From NCBI GenBank assembly GCA_017964325.1, contig JAGCSE010000315.1, positions 1 through 14,674 of the forward strand: a stretch of DNA of 14,674 bases, given 5' to 3'. A model generated the notes under the pieces. It saw only the letters and a program-made list of their open reading frames with translations, did no database searches and was not told the DNA's origin. The DNA comes from Victivallales bacterium (GTDB taxonomy: Bacteria; Verrucomicrobiota; Lentisphaeria; Oligosphaerales; Oligosphaeraceae). A program made the translations under genes and the position numbers. Below are positions 6,614-14,403 of the stretch, piece after piece. How positions within the stretch are numbered: the stretch's first letter is position 1; every line of letters starts with the position of its first letter.

Positions 6614-7786
6614 ATGATGATAGCCAGAAAACTTGAAAAGACATTCCGTGAAGCCCTGAAGGAATATCCGGTTGTCACAGTGTTCGGTCCACGGCAGTCG
6701 GGCAAGACAACGCTTGCCAAGATGTGTTGCTCTGAATATGCATACGTGAATTTGGAGGACAGGGAAACACGCGAGCTGGCGATGGAAGACTACAAGGCGT
6801 TTTTCCTGCGTTATCCTCCGCCTGTCATCATCGATGAAATCCAACGTGTTCCTGAATTGGTGTCGGCCGTGCAAGTATTGGTGGACACGAAACGGGAGGA
6901 GATGGGGCGTTTTGTCCTGACAGGAAGCCATCAGACGGAATTGGCGGCTGCTGTGGACCAGTCTTTGGCGGGCAGAACGAGTGTTTTGGAACTGTTCCCT
7001 CTTTCTTTGGAGGAACTTGGAGATGGTCGAGCCGTCTCGACGGACACCTTGATGCTTCAAGGTTTCATGCCGGAGCTTCATGTCGCATTGAAAAATCCGA
7101 CACGCTATTATCGCAATTATTTTCGAACGTATGTGGAGCGCGATGTTCGTAAGCTTGTGAATGTCCGTGATTTGATTTTGTTTGAACGCTTCGTGACACT
7201 TTTGGCGGGAAGAATTGGACAAGTCGTCAACTTTTCCTCCTTGGCTGGAGAAACTGGTGTATCGTCTTCGACAATCATGTCTTGGATGTCGATCTTGCAG
7301 GCGTCTTTTCTGATTTACCGTTTGCCGCCGTACTTCTCCAATATTTCGAAACGAATGGTGAAATCTCCAAAGGTGTATTTCACGGAACCAGGGCTTGCCG
7401 CATATCTTCTTGGTATTGAAACGGAAAGACAGATGTCAACTCATCCTTTGCGGGGGGCTCTTTTTGAGAATATGGTGGTCATGGAAGCACTCAAGGCGTT
7501 TGCTAATGATGGACGGGAGTCTCGCATGGCTTTTCTAAGGACGGAAAAGGGATTTGAGATCGACCTGATGCTTTCGCATGGCGTTAATGTCCAGCCAATT
7601 GAAATCAAATCCGCCATGACATTCAATCATAAGCTGATCCATAATCTGGAAGTGTATATGAAAGAAGATGAAGCCGCTGTGAAGCCAACGCTTGTCTTTG
7701 ATGGGGAAGGGATTCCACTTTTTGGTGACCAAGGTGTAAAGATCAATAACATACGTGAATGGCATCCAGATGAAATCTGGAAATAG
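6614..7786 (+). CDS. AAA-type ATPase with DUF4143 C-terminal domain (first copy)
   Basis: The 390-residue protein belongs to the AAA_14/DUF4143 family, common and often multiplied in bacteria, with no settled function. The N-terminal ATPase has Walker A GPRQSGKTT (25-33), Walker B VIIDEIQ (71-77), sensor RFVLTGSH (99-106) and the family motif LAGRTSVLELFPLSLEEL (118-135), whose R121 may act as an arginine finger. The middle has YVERDVRKL (173-181) and a winged-helix-like segment (about 200-245). The C-terminal DUF4143 domain shows GALFENMVVMEAL (281-293), FEIDLML (314-320) and PIEIK (328-332). E285, D317, E330 and K332 match a PD-(D/E)xK nuclease-like core. No clear Shine-Dalgarno site precedes the ATG at 6614; the ATG at 6617 is equally possible. 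The next gene follows after 42 nt and may be cotranscribed. Confidence 0.93.
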   Translation: MMIARKLEKTFREALKEYPVVTVFGPRQSGKTTLAKMCCSEYAYVNLEDRETRELAMEDYKAFFLRYPPPVIIDEIQRVPELVSAVQVLVDTKREEMGRFVLTGSHQTELAAAVDQSLAGRTSVLELFPLSLEELGDGRAVSTDTLMLQGFMPELHVALKNPTRYYRNYFRTYVERDVRKLVNVRDLILFERFVTLLAGRIGQVVNFSSLAGETGVSSSTIMSWMSILQASFLIYRLPPYFSNISKRMVKSPKVYFTEPGLAAYLLGIETERQMSTHPLRGALFENMVVMEALKAFANDGRESRMAFLRTEKGFEIDLMLSHGVNVQPIEIKSAMTFNHKLIHNLEVYMKEDEAAVKPTLVFDGEGIPLFGDQGVKINNIREWHPDEIWK

Positions 7787-7828
7787 AAAATAGTCTGTTA
7801 GATGGTTATGAGATGAAGGAGATTTGAT

Positions 7829-8590
7829 ATGAGTCGAATAAATCTCAAAAAGGTTCTATGGTGTCTAGTTTTTCTAATCTGGCTATGGGCTGGATGGCTT
7901 GGCTATGAATGTCATCGATTGCAGTCAACTTTGAACAATGTGGATGCGATGGATGAAAAGTCAGGCCATGTTGCACAGGCAAACGGTGAAACACATGATG
8001 GTCCAGGCGGAGGTTCTGCTGCGAAAATCCGTGAGTTGCAGGAAAAATTGCGGGACAGTGAAAGCGCGGCGCGTCAGGCGACGGATGACTGGTTGAGGTG
8101 TCATGCGGCAAATACGCATGTCCATTGGATGGAGAATATACCAACCCAAGAGATTACATTGGAAGAATTGAAGGAATTGGCTCCAGAACATTATAACAAG
8201 ATTTTGAAGTTGGCTAATGAAAGGAATGAGAGAATCGGACAGCGTAAATCGGAACGCCAGACGTTTGTCGAATCAATACAAGAGGAATGGCTTACAGCGG
8301 AGGAACATCAGCAATTGCGGTCATATCTTCAACTGCTTGATACGTTTGAGGACGATGATCTAAACGACAGGGGATTGGGGATGGAGGAGCGGAAGAGACT
8401 GAAAGAACAGGCTCCGTCATATTGGCGGATACAGGATATTGTGAAAAAATGCTGCCGCCGGATGGTTGGCGGCGATGAAGGAAATGACATGCATTTGGAA
8501 GAAAATGCTGATGAAATACGGACCGTATTCAAAGCTCCGAATTATAAATTTATCCTGCCTGAACCGACGATCATGGAAACGTCCCGTTGA
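7829..8590 (+). CDS. Unknown single-pass membrane protein with coiled coil
   Basis: I do not recognise this 253-residue protein. One N-terminal membrane helix (about residues 8-26, VLWCLVFLIWLWAGWLGY) probably serves as an uncleaved anchor. A short Asp/His/Gly-rich linker (about 38-63) follows, then a coiled coil (65-90, AAKIRELQEKLRDSESAAR) and a highly charged helical region to about 215, including LTAEEHQQLRSYLQLLDTFE. The C-terminus ends in a short hydrophobic stretch, NYKFILPEPTI. There are no catalytic motifs. The start is well supported: AAGGAG (7816-7821) lies 7 nt before the ATG. The gene sits 42 nt after the DUF4143 ATPase and 37 nt before a similarly built protein, so the three probably form one operon. 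The build suggests a structural or scaffold role at the membrane; that is inferred. Confidence 0.8.
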   Translation: MSRINLKKVLWCLVFLIWLWAGWLGYECHRLQSTLNNVDAMDEKSGHVAQANGETHDGPGGGSAAKIRELQEKLRDSESAARQATDDWLRCHAANTHVHWMENIPTQEITLEELKELAPEHYNKILKLANERNERIGQRKSERQTFVESIQEEWLTAEEHQQLRSYLQLLDTFEDDDLNDRGLGMEERKRLKEQAPSYWRIQDIVKKCCRRMVGGDEGNDMHLEENADEIRTVFKAPNYKFILPEPTIMETSR

Positions 8591-8627
8591 CGGATGGCAT
8601 GGCTGGAAACAATGGAGGTGAATTTTC

Positions 8628-9506
8628 ATGGAAAAATCGTCAGCAAATAAAAGAGAAAAGGCGGAAATACTTGTGCTTCTGCTGCTTTTGCTTTGCGGAT
8701 GTCTGCTGGTCTGGAAGTTGAACGGTGCTTGCAGTCGTCTGCGTTTGAAGACGACGGATGGAATCATGGCAGTTGAGGGCGACAACGATGAGTTCATGCC
8801 AGATACGGAAACAGAAGAAACAGCAGATGATCATCATGCGGACGAAGGGCGTCGGCAAATCGCCAAATTGAAACGGGCCATCAGAAAAAACAAGGCTCGT
8901 GAAAGAGAGATGAAGCACGCCATGGCGGAAGAGGCGCTTCTGGAGGCGTGGCACGAGGAGGTTGGGGGATATCAGTGCCTTCGGTATATTTTGAGCGGGG
9001 AGATAATTGATGTGCAACGTTTGATGGAGCTGACCGGAGCGAGCAAGGAGGACTGTGAAGAAGCGTTGGAAGTGTTTCAAAAAAGGACGCTGAAATCGTT
9101 GATTGAACTGCGCCAACAGGAGCTTGACCAGACATTTGTGAAACTGGAGGCGTATTTGAAACGCATGGATTTGTCTCATCTGTCATTGACCGAGCAGGAG
9201 TCGTTGCAGAAATACAAGGAGGCATGGAAGGCGTGGGTTTCGGGAGCATATCAAGACGGAAAAAGCCTTGAAGAGAAAATGGAATTGTTTCAGTCGTTGA
9301 AGAAACAGGATGATGCGATTCAGGCCATGATGATCCGTAATCTCGACCATGTCCATCAATATCCGATGGCGGCTTACATTGAGAAAATGGAAAAGGCGCG
9401 GGACACTTTCCATCCGTTGTTTACGACCAGAGGAAGCACCCATTCCGTTGTCATTGAAGATCCCGAAAAGCCTGGCTGTTTCCGCAGGCTGAACATCACG
9501 TTCTGA
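8628..9506 (+). CDS. Unknown single-pass membrane protein with coiled coil, similar in build to its upstream neighbour
   Basis: This 292-residue protein is not recognised. A Leu-rich membrane helix spans about residues 13-30 (EILVLLLLLLCGCLLVW). The LLCGC stretch loosely resembles a lipobox, but the helix is a better anchor than a cleaved signal. An acidic, His-containing linker follows (50-74), then a Lys/Arg/Glu coiled coil (75-105), and a helical body that includes LTEQESLQKYKEAWKAW (about 187-203). The C-terminus is GCFRRLNITF. The layout (anchor, acidic linker, coiled coil, helices starting with an LT-x-E segment, short beta-like tail) matches the neighbour at 7829, so the two may be distant paralogues. 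GGAGGTG (8614-8620) lies 7 nt before the ATG. The stop codon directly abuts the 33-bp repeat array. Confidence 0.82.
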   Translation: MEKSSANKREKAEILVLLLLLLCGCLLVWKLNGACSRLRLKTTDGIMAVEGDNDEFMPDTETEETADDHHADEGRRQIAKLKRAIRKNKAREREMKHAMAEEALLEAWHEEVGGYQCLRYILSGEIIDVQRLMELTGASKEDCEEALEVFQKRTLKSLIELRQQELDQTFVKLEAYLKRMDLSHLSLTEQESLQKYKEAWKAWVSGAYQDGKSLEEKMELFQSLKKQDDAIQAMMIRNLDHVHQYPMAAYIEKMEKARDTFHPLFTTRGSTHSVVIEDPEKPGCFRRLNITF

Positions 9507-9670
9507 TGAAAAAATCTTGAAAACGTGATTATTTGGCTGTTGAAAAATCTTGAAAACGTGATTATTTGGCTATTGAAAAATCTTGAAAACGTGATTTTAT
9601 GGCTATTGAAAAATCTTGAAAACGTGGTAAATTCATGTTGAAAAATCTTGAAAACGTGATTTTGAGCCTG
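9507..9670 (+). repeat. Five-unit tandem repeat (about 33 bp period) upstream of the second DUF4143 ATPase
   Basis: Five units begin at 9507, 9540, 9573, 9606 and 9638. The conserved part of each unit is TTGAAAAATCTTGAAAACG followed by TG, nearly invariant across 21 bp; the first unit differs slightly at its start. The remaining 11-12 bp (usually ATTATTTGGCTA-like) are less conserved. Within a unit TTGAAAA occurs twice, and AAAATC pairs with GATTTT across a 10-nt loop in units 3 and 5. The array begins directly after a stop codon and ends 10 nt before the ATPase start, so it fills the whole leader. A 33-bp period is close to three helical turns, as expected for an array bound by protein. Confidence 0.92.
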
Positions 9671-9680
9671 CGGGGCAGCC

Positions 9681-11033
9681 ATGAAACGAAAAATCTATGA
9701 ACAACTTCTGAAATGGAAGAAAGAAGACGCACACCGTACAGCGCTGTTGATTGACGGGGCAAGGCGTGTCGGCAAGAGCTACATTGCGGAAGAGTTCGCG
9801 AAGTGTGAATATGATAGTTACATTCTGATTGATTTTAACAAAGCTGAAAAAAAAATAAAGGAGCTTTTTGAGAATCAGCTGAATGACCTTGATACGTTGT
9901 TCGCGTATTTGAGCGCCTATTTCAATGTCCAGCTCGTTCCTGGCAAGTCGTTGATCGTGTTTGACGAAGTGCAGCTTTGTCCACGGGCGCGTGCGGCCAT
10001 CAAATATCTGGTGGCGGATGGTCGATACCATTTTCTGGAGACTGGTTCGCTGATGACCATCAAAGCGAACGTCTCCGACATTGTCATTCCGTCGGAAGAA
10101 CGCCATCTTAAAATGTATCCACTTGATTTTGAAGAATTTCTATGGGGAGTCGGCAATGAGACGCTCATGCCGTTCATTGCGGATTGCATGCATGGGCTGA
10201 AGCCTTTGGGGGAAGCCATGCATCGCAAGACGATGGATTATTTCAGACAATACCTGCTTGTCGGCGGGATGCCGCAAGTCGTGCGGGAATATGTTGACAG
10301 CAGGGATTTTATAAAAGTGGATGCTGTCAAACGAGACATTCTGACATTGTACCGTGCGGATATCATCAAGCATGCCAAAGGATATGAACGGAAGGTGGAG
10401 GCTATTTTTGACGATATCCCATCGCAATTGCAACGCCATGAAAAGAGTTTCAGGCTGTCCTCTTTGGAGAAAAAGGCGCGTTTTCGGGAGTATGAAGATG
10501 CGTTGTTCTGGTTGGATGACGCCATGATCATCAATAATTGCTATCAATCGACGGAGCCAAGCATTGGATTGCGCATGAATCGTGAACGGACGAATCTGAA
10601 GTGCTACATGGGGGATACGGGATTGCTCATCAGCCATGCGTTTGATGAAAAGGACATGGTCAGCGAGGAGATTTACAAAAGGCTTCTATTCGGAGCTTTG
10701 GAGTTCAATGAGGGCATGATTATGGAAAATATTGTCGCGCAAATGTTGACGGCGGCTGGCCACAGGCTGTATTTTTATTCCAATGCCAGCCGTGAGAACG
10801 CAGACGAACGGATGAAAATTGATTTTCTGATTGAGAAATCAAAAATCACCAGCCGTCATAACATCTCGCCGATTGAAGTGAAGTCAGGCAAAAACTATAC
10901 ATTCAGTTCCTTGAGAAAATTCTGCCGGAAATTTGCCCAGCAACTTGATCGGCCATTGCTGCTGCATAATGGCGACGTAACGGAAAAGGATGGCTTCCAA
11001 TGCCTTCCATTGTACATGACGCCGTTGCTGTGA
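9681..11033 (+). CDS. AAA-type ATPase with DUF4143 C-terminal domain (second, divergent copy)
   Basis: The 450-residue protein has the same architecture as the ATPase at 6614 but is only distantly related in sequence. Walker A is DGARRVGKS (25-33), Walker B LIVFDEVQ (91-98) and the sensor FLETGS (118-123). YPLDFEEFLWG (146-156) is the family motif that follows the ATPase core, and YLLVGGMPQVVREYV (191-205) is typical of this branch. In the C-terminal DUF4143 domain GDTGLL (311-316), EFNEGMIMENIVAQML (341-356), MKIDFLI (378-384) and SPIEVKSGKN (396-405) are present. D381, E399 and K401 match a PD-(D/E)xK-like core with E349 ahead of it. The start ATG has only a weak GGGG upstream. No promoter is obvious outside the repeat array, so transcription starts within the array or reads through from upstream. 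The cellular role of the family is unsettled. Confidence 0.93.
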   Translation: MKRKIYEQLLKWKKEDAHRTALLIDGARRVGKSYIAEEFAKCEYDSYILIDFNKAEKKIKELFENQLNDLDTLFAYLSAYFNVQLVPGKSLIVFDEVQLCPRARAAIKYLVADGRYHFLETGSLMTIKANVSDIVIPSEERHLKMYPLDFEEFLWGVGNETLMPFIADCMHGLKPLGEAMHRKTMDYFRQYLLVGGMPQVVREYVDSRDFIKVDAVKRDILTLYRADIIKHAKGYERKVEAIFDDIPSQLQRHEKSFRLSSLEKKARFREYEDALFWLDDAMIINNCYQSTEPSIGLRMNRERTNLKCYMGDTGLLISHAFDEKDMVSEEIYKRLLFGALEFNEGMIMENIVAQMLTAAGHRLYFYSNASRENADERMKIDFLIEKSKITSRHNISPIEVKSGKNYTFSSLRKFCRKFAQQLDRPLLLHNGDVTEKDGFQCLPLYMTPLL

Positions 11034-11056
11034 AAGTCTGAATGACTGATTAATGT

Positions 11057-11072
11057 ATTGATTAATATCAAT
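11057..11072. repeat. Short AT-rich inverted repeat
   Basis: ATTGAT and ATCAAT pair across TAAT, 24 bp after the second ATPase stop codon. There is no T run directly behind it, so it is not a standard terminator. It may be a binding site, or chance in AT-rich DNA. Confidence 0.3.
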
Positions 11073-11170
11073 GTGAATATATTAGCATAAATATTATGTA
11101 ATTGTCATAATAATGCTCTGCTACAAGTTTGAAAATTTTTAGCAAACTATTACATTAATAAATTTTTATT

Positions 11171-11188
11171 AACCATGTCAACATGGTT
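11171..11188. promoter_or_regulatory. 18-bp palindrome, candidate operator of the TRAP operon
   Basis: AACCATGT and ACATGGTT are perfect 8-bp arms with a 2-bp centre (CA), about 80 bp before the dctP start. Size and symmetry suit a dimeric repressor of GntR or LacI type. No regulator gene is nearby, so this is an inference from symmetry and position. A second, weaker pairing, TAGGAT/ATCCTA, lies at 11202-11220. Confidence 0.5.
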
Positions 11189-11265
11189 CAACTCATTTCT
11201 TTAGGATGTCTGATATCCTATCAAATCACACCATTACATCAACACGTATCCACCATTTTCCAAAC

Positions 11266-12273
11266 ATGAAAACGAAACTGCTCCTCCTCTCTTCCATTAT
11301 GCTTCTTCTCCTAGGTGGTTGCTCCCGCAAAGAAGGTGACGCCGTCATTGAACTCAGCTATGCGAATTTCCCGCCGCCGGAAACTTTCCCCTGCGTCCAG
11401 ATGGAACGCTGGAAAGAGGAAGTGGAAAAGCGCACCAATGGTCGCGTCCGCATCAAGACCTACCCGGGCGGAACATTGCTTGGCGCGAAAGCCATCTACG
11501 ACGGCGTCGCGGACGGCACGGCCGCCATCGGCAATTTCGCCATGAGCTACCAGCCAGGCCGTTTTCCTGTTTCTGAAGCGACGGATCTGCCGCATTTCTT
11601 CCCGGATTCCAAGACCGCCAGCCATCGTCTTGCTGCTCTTCTCAAGCAGGAAAATCCTGCGGAATTTGCTGAGACAAAGATTCTTACCGCTTTTACTTGC
11701 CCTCCCGGCGTCATCATGAGCAGCACGCCCATCGAAAGCGTCACCAACCTCAAGAACGCCACGCTCCGCAGTTCCGGAACGAGTCTTGAAGCACTCAAGC
11801 TGCTTGGTGCGGCGCCTGTCGCCATGCCGCAGTCCGATGTGCCGGATGCGCTTCACAAGGGCGTCATCAGCGGCATCGTCTCCTCCGGCGAAGTCATGAA
11901 GGACATGAACTACGCCGTTTACTGCAAACATGTTGTGGAAGCGCGTCTCCCCGTCATCAGCTTTGCTGTCGTCATGAACAAGAAGAAATGGGAAGCCCTG
12001 CCGGATGATGTGAAGAAAGTCTTCGACGACCTCTATTTCGAGCAGGCGGACTGGACAGGCGAATATGTTGACAAGCATGTGGAAGACGCGTTGGCCTGGT
12101 CGAAAGAAACGCACGGCGTTACCGTTACTAAACTAGATGACGCGCAGCTTGCCGAAGTCAAGGCGAAACTCGCCCCCATGATGGACGCCTACGTCAAACG
12201 CGTCGCTCAGAACGGCATTGACGGACAGAAGCTCATCGACTTCCTGCAGAAAGGCGAAGGGAACAATAAATGA
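11266..12273 (+). CDS. dctP: TRAP transporter substrate-binding lipoprotein (DctP family)
   Basis: The 335-residue extracytoplasmic receptor delivers a solute, usually an organic or sugar acid, to the TRAP membrane subunits. The chosen start gives a clean lipoprotein signal, MKTKLLLLSSIMLLLLGGC, with lipobox LGGC and C19 as the lipidation site. DctP features include the N-terminal IELSYANFPP (28-37), VRIKTYPGGTLLGAKAIYDG (61-80), GVADGTAAIG (80-89) and NATLRSSGTSLEALKLLGA (164-182). R168 corresponds to the arginine that binds the substrate carboxylate in this family. An in-frame ATG at 11206 would put 20 extra residues before the signal and spoil it, so it was not used. No Shine-Dalgarno site is visible before 11266. 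The stop overlaps the dctQ start in ATGA. The substrate is not determinable. Confidence 0.92.
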   Translation: MKTKLLLLSSIMLLLLGGCSRKEGDAVIELSYANFPPPETFPCVQMERWKEEVEKRTNGRVRIKTYPGGTLLGAKAIYDGVADGTAAIGNFAMSYQPGRFPVSEATDLPHFFPDSKTASHRLAALLKQENPAEFAETKILTAFTCPPGVIMSSTPIESVTNLKNATLRSSGTSLEALKLLGAAPVAMPQSDVPDALHKGVISGIVSSGEVMKDMNYAVYCKHVVEARLPVISFAVVMNKKKWEALPDDVKKVFDDLYFEQADWTGEYVDKHVEDALAWSKETHGVTVTKLDDAQLAEVKAKLAPMMDAYVKRVAQNGIDGQKLIDFLQKGEGNNK

Positions 12274-12878
12274 ACAAGCTTGTCCGTCTGGAGCGCTATC
12301 TCTGCCTTGCGGGGCTGTGGATAGCCGCCTTCCTCCTCTGTGCGCTCGTGCTGCTCTCTGGCCTGAATGTCTTGGGGCGCATATTCGGCCATCCCATCGG
12401 CGGCAGTTATGAGCTATCAGGCTTTCTGGGGGCGCTCATCGCGGCTTTGGCGTTGGCGGACACGCAGCGCAAGCGCGGCCATGTCGAACTGGACATGTTC
12501 ACCAAGCAGTACAAGCCGATTGTGAAGCGTCTTGTCGGCGCCTTCAACATGCTATTCGGCTTCCTGCTGCTGCTTGTTCTCGCCATCCAGCAAGTCAATC
12601 GCGCCAAACGACTTCTGGCGGCGGGCGAGCTTTCCGAAACGCTCCGCCTCCCGTATCCATGGCTGATGTACATTTGCGCGGGAGGGCTTCTTCTGCTTGC
12701 CTGTGCTTATCTGACGGACTGCGTCTATCTGCTCACACGAAAGGATCCGGACACGGAAGCGCTCACCAGCGGAGAACGCAACGGTGTCGTCACATCCATC
12801 CGCAATGATGTTGTACTGCCTGCCAACGGCGAGACGCCGATGGCACACCCGACTGAATTAAAGGAGGATGCGAAATGA
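12270..12878 (+). CDS. dctQ: TRAP transporter small membrane subunit (DctQ family)
   Basis: The 202-residue inner-membrane protein has four membrane helices, the standard layout of the small TRAP subunit that couples the receptor to the large subunit. Family motifs are NVLGRIFGHPIGGSYELSG (33-51), a long polar-flanked helix, then RGHVELDMF (69-77). The tail after the last helix (about 156-202) is longer than in many relatives and rich in polar residues. Translation is coupled: the ATG overlaps the dctP stop in ATGA, with GAAGGG a few nt upstream, and its own stop overlaps the dctM start in the same way. Confidence 0.93.
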   Translation: MNKLVRLERYLCLAGLWIAAFLLCALVLLSGLNVLGRIFGHPIGGSYELSGFLGALIAALALADTQRKRGHVELDMFTKQYKPIVKRLVGAFNMLFGFLLLLVLAIQQVNRAKRLLAAGELSETLRLPYPWLMYICAGGLLLLACAYLTDCVYLLTRKDPDTEALTSGERNGVVTSIRNDVVLPANGETPMAHPTELKEDAK

Positions 12879-14197
12879 ACGCTGAAATGCTTTTCGGTAT
12901 TTTCGGCATCTTGGTGATGCTGCTGCTCATCCTCTTCACAGGCATGTCGCCTGGTCTTGCCATGTTGCTTGTCGGTACCATCGGCTGTATCTCGCTCATG
13001 CCTGAAATCACGTTGCACACGATATTTGCAGGAACGACGGGCATGGAAGTGTGGAGCGTCTTCTCCAATTACGGCTTCACCGTCATCCCGCTGTTCGTAC
13101 TGCTGGGCGAGGCGATGTTCCATGCGGGCTATAGCGAGCGACTTTTCACGGCCGCGAAGACATGGTTCGGCGAAAAACGCGGCGGATTGGCGGTCACGAC
13201 GCTTCTCGCGTCCGCAGGCTTCTCCGCCATCTGCGGCTCCAACACCGCGACGGCCGCCACCATGGGCTGCGTGGCGCTGCCGCCCATGACGGAAGCGAAT
13301 TACCGCAAAGAACTCAAAACCGGCAGCATCGCCGTTGGCTCCACGCTGGGCGTGGTCATTCCGCCGTCCATCGTGCTCGTCGTCTATGGACTTTATACTG
13401 GTGTCAGTATCTCCAAGTTGTTCGCAGGCAGCATATTGCCTGGCGGACTGCTGGTATTCGCGTTCATCATGACCGTCCTCATACTCTGTGCCGTCCATAA
13501 GGACTGGGCGCCGGGCGGACAGGCCCATACCATTGGTGAACGCATCCGCTGCCTTGGCGGCGTCATCGAAGTTGCCGTCCTTTTCGTCATCATCATGGGC
13601 GCCATGTTCACGGGAATCGTGACGCCGACGGAAGCCGCCGGATTCGGAACGTTCTGCGGCATCGGATGGTGCCTTCTCCGCAGGCATCTTGACTGGCGGG
13701 GCCTCATGCAGTCGTTGACGGAAACGCTGCACATTTCCGGAATGGTCTTTCTCATTCTGGCGGGCGCCACCATTTTCGGCAAATTCCTGGTCATGACGCG
13801 TTTACCGTTCCTGCTGGCGGACGTCGTCTCACGCTCCAACCTCCCGCCGACATTGATTCTGGCGGCCATCGCCATCTGCTATCTGATCGGCGGCTGCCTG
13901 ATGGATTCATTGGCCTTTTTGATGATCTCCCTGCCGCTGTTCCAACCGCTCATCACGCATCTTGGATACGATCCTGTGTGGTTCGGACAAGTCGTCTGCC
14001 TCGTCACGACGCTTGGCGCGGTGACGCCGCCCGTCGGCGTTTCCTGCTTCATCGTCGCGGGAATCAGCAAAGACTCCAGCGCGGCGCAGGTCTTCAAAGG
14101 CTGCATGCTCTTCCTGCCCGCCTACATCTTCTGTTTCCTCATGCTCGTGCTCTTCCCGCACGGCATGGTCACATGGCTTGCAGGATTGGTGAAATAA
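12875..14197 (+). CDS. dctM: TRAP transporter large membrane subunit (DctM family)
   Basis: The 440-residue ion-coupled transporter is of usual length, with about 12-14 hydrophobic segments; it belongs to the elevator-type ion transporter superfamily. Diagnostic motifs are IPLFVLLGEAMFHAG, ASAGFSAICGSNTATAATMG (near residue 115), GSTLGVVIPPSIVLVVYG, TGIVTPTEAAGFG and VTTLGAVTPPVGVSCF in the second half. It imports the DctP-bound solute using a sodium gradient; ion choice is from family knowledge. AAGGAGG (12861-12867) lies 7 nt before the ATG, which overlaps the dctQ stop in ATGA. It ends 24 bp before a strong terminator, closing the operon. Confidence 0.95.
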   Translation: MNAEMLFGIFGILVMLLLILFTGMSPGLAMLLVGTIGCISLMPEITLHTIFAGTTGMEVWSVFSNYGFTVIPLFVLLGEAMFHAGYSERLFTAAKTWFGEKRGGLAVTTLLASAGFSAICGSNTATAATMGCVALPPMTEANYRKELKTGSIAVGSTLGVVIPPSIVLVVYGLYTGVSISKLFAGSILPGGLLVFAFIMTVLILCAVHKDWAPGGQAHTIGERIRCLGGVIEVAVLFVIIMGAMFTGIVTPTEAAGFGTFCGIGWCLLRRHLDWRGLMQSLTETLHISGMVFLILAGATIFGKFLVMTRLPFLLADVVSRSNLPPTLILAAIAICYLIGGCLMDSLAFLMISLPLFQPLITHLGYDPVWFGQVVCLVTTLGAVTPPVGVSCFIVAGISKDSSAAQVFKGCMLFLPAYIFCFLMLVLFPHGMVTWLAGLVK

Positions 14198-14221
14198 TTT
14201 TTGGCAAGCGAAAAAAACACG

Positions 14222-14260
14222 ACACGGCAACCGGATATCTTTTCGATTGCCGTGTTTTTT
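14222..14260 (+). terminator. Intrinsic terminator of the TRAP operon
   Basis: ACACGGCAA (14222-14230) pairs perfectly with TTGCCGTGT (14247-14255) across a 16-nt loop, and the T run continues to 14260. An A run ahead of the left arm could extend pairing and give some activity in the other direction. Confidence 0.88.
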
Positions 14261-14329
14261 CATTCGTGCTATGCATCCAAATGACAACGTAAATGCTGAT
14301 GATTGTGGTTCTTCTGCCTTGCCCTCTTT

Positions 14330-14357
14330 TTGCAAACCACCTTCCATGAAGTATATT
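14330..14357 (+). promoter_or_regulatory. Candidate promoter of the YceK-like lipoprotein gene
   Basis: TTGCAA (14330-14335) and TATATT (14352-14357) are 16 bp apart, each 5/6 to consensus, and lie about 50 bp before the start codon, downstream of the TRAP terminator. Confidence 0.45.
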
Positions 14358-14403
14358 GTGAAAATGGTTACGGCATGAACAACACGGAATCAGGAGAATC
14401 ATC

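Noticed and set aside
9507..9670. CRISPR array
   Set aside because: The conserved part is 21 bp and the parts between are only 11-12 bp and mostly similar to each other, not unique spacers. No cas gene is in the window.
9374..9762. Minus-strand reading frames encoding an 11-residue peptide repeat (ITFSRFFNSQ-like)
   Set aside because: They are a by-product of the 33-bp tandem repeat: a period divisible by three keeps frames open. They overlap the ends of two well-supported genes and lack a ribosome binding site.
11206..11265. Upstream start codon for dctP
   Set aside because: It would put 20 polar residues before a good lipoprotein signal peptide.
12725..13732. Long minus-strand frame of 335 codons
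   Set aside because: It lies antisense to dctQ and dctM. The composition (runs of His, Arg, Asp and Glu) is typical of the shadow of a membrane protein gene.
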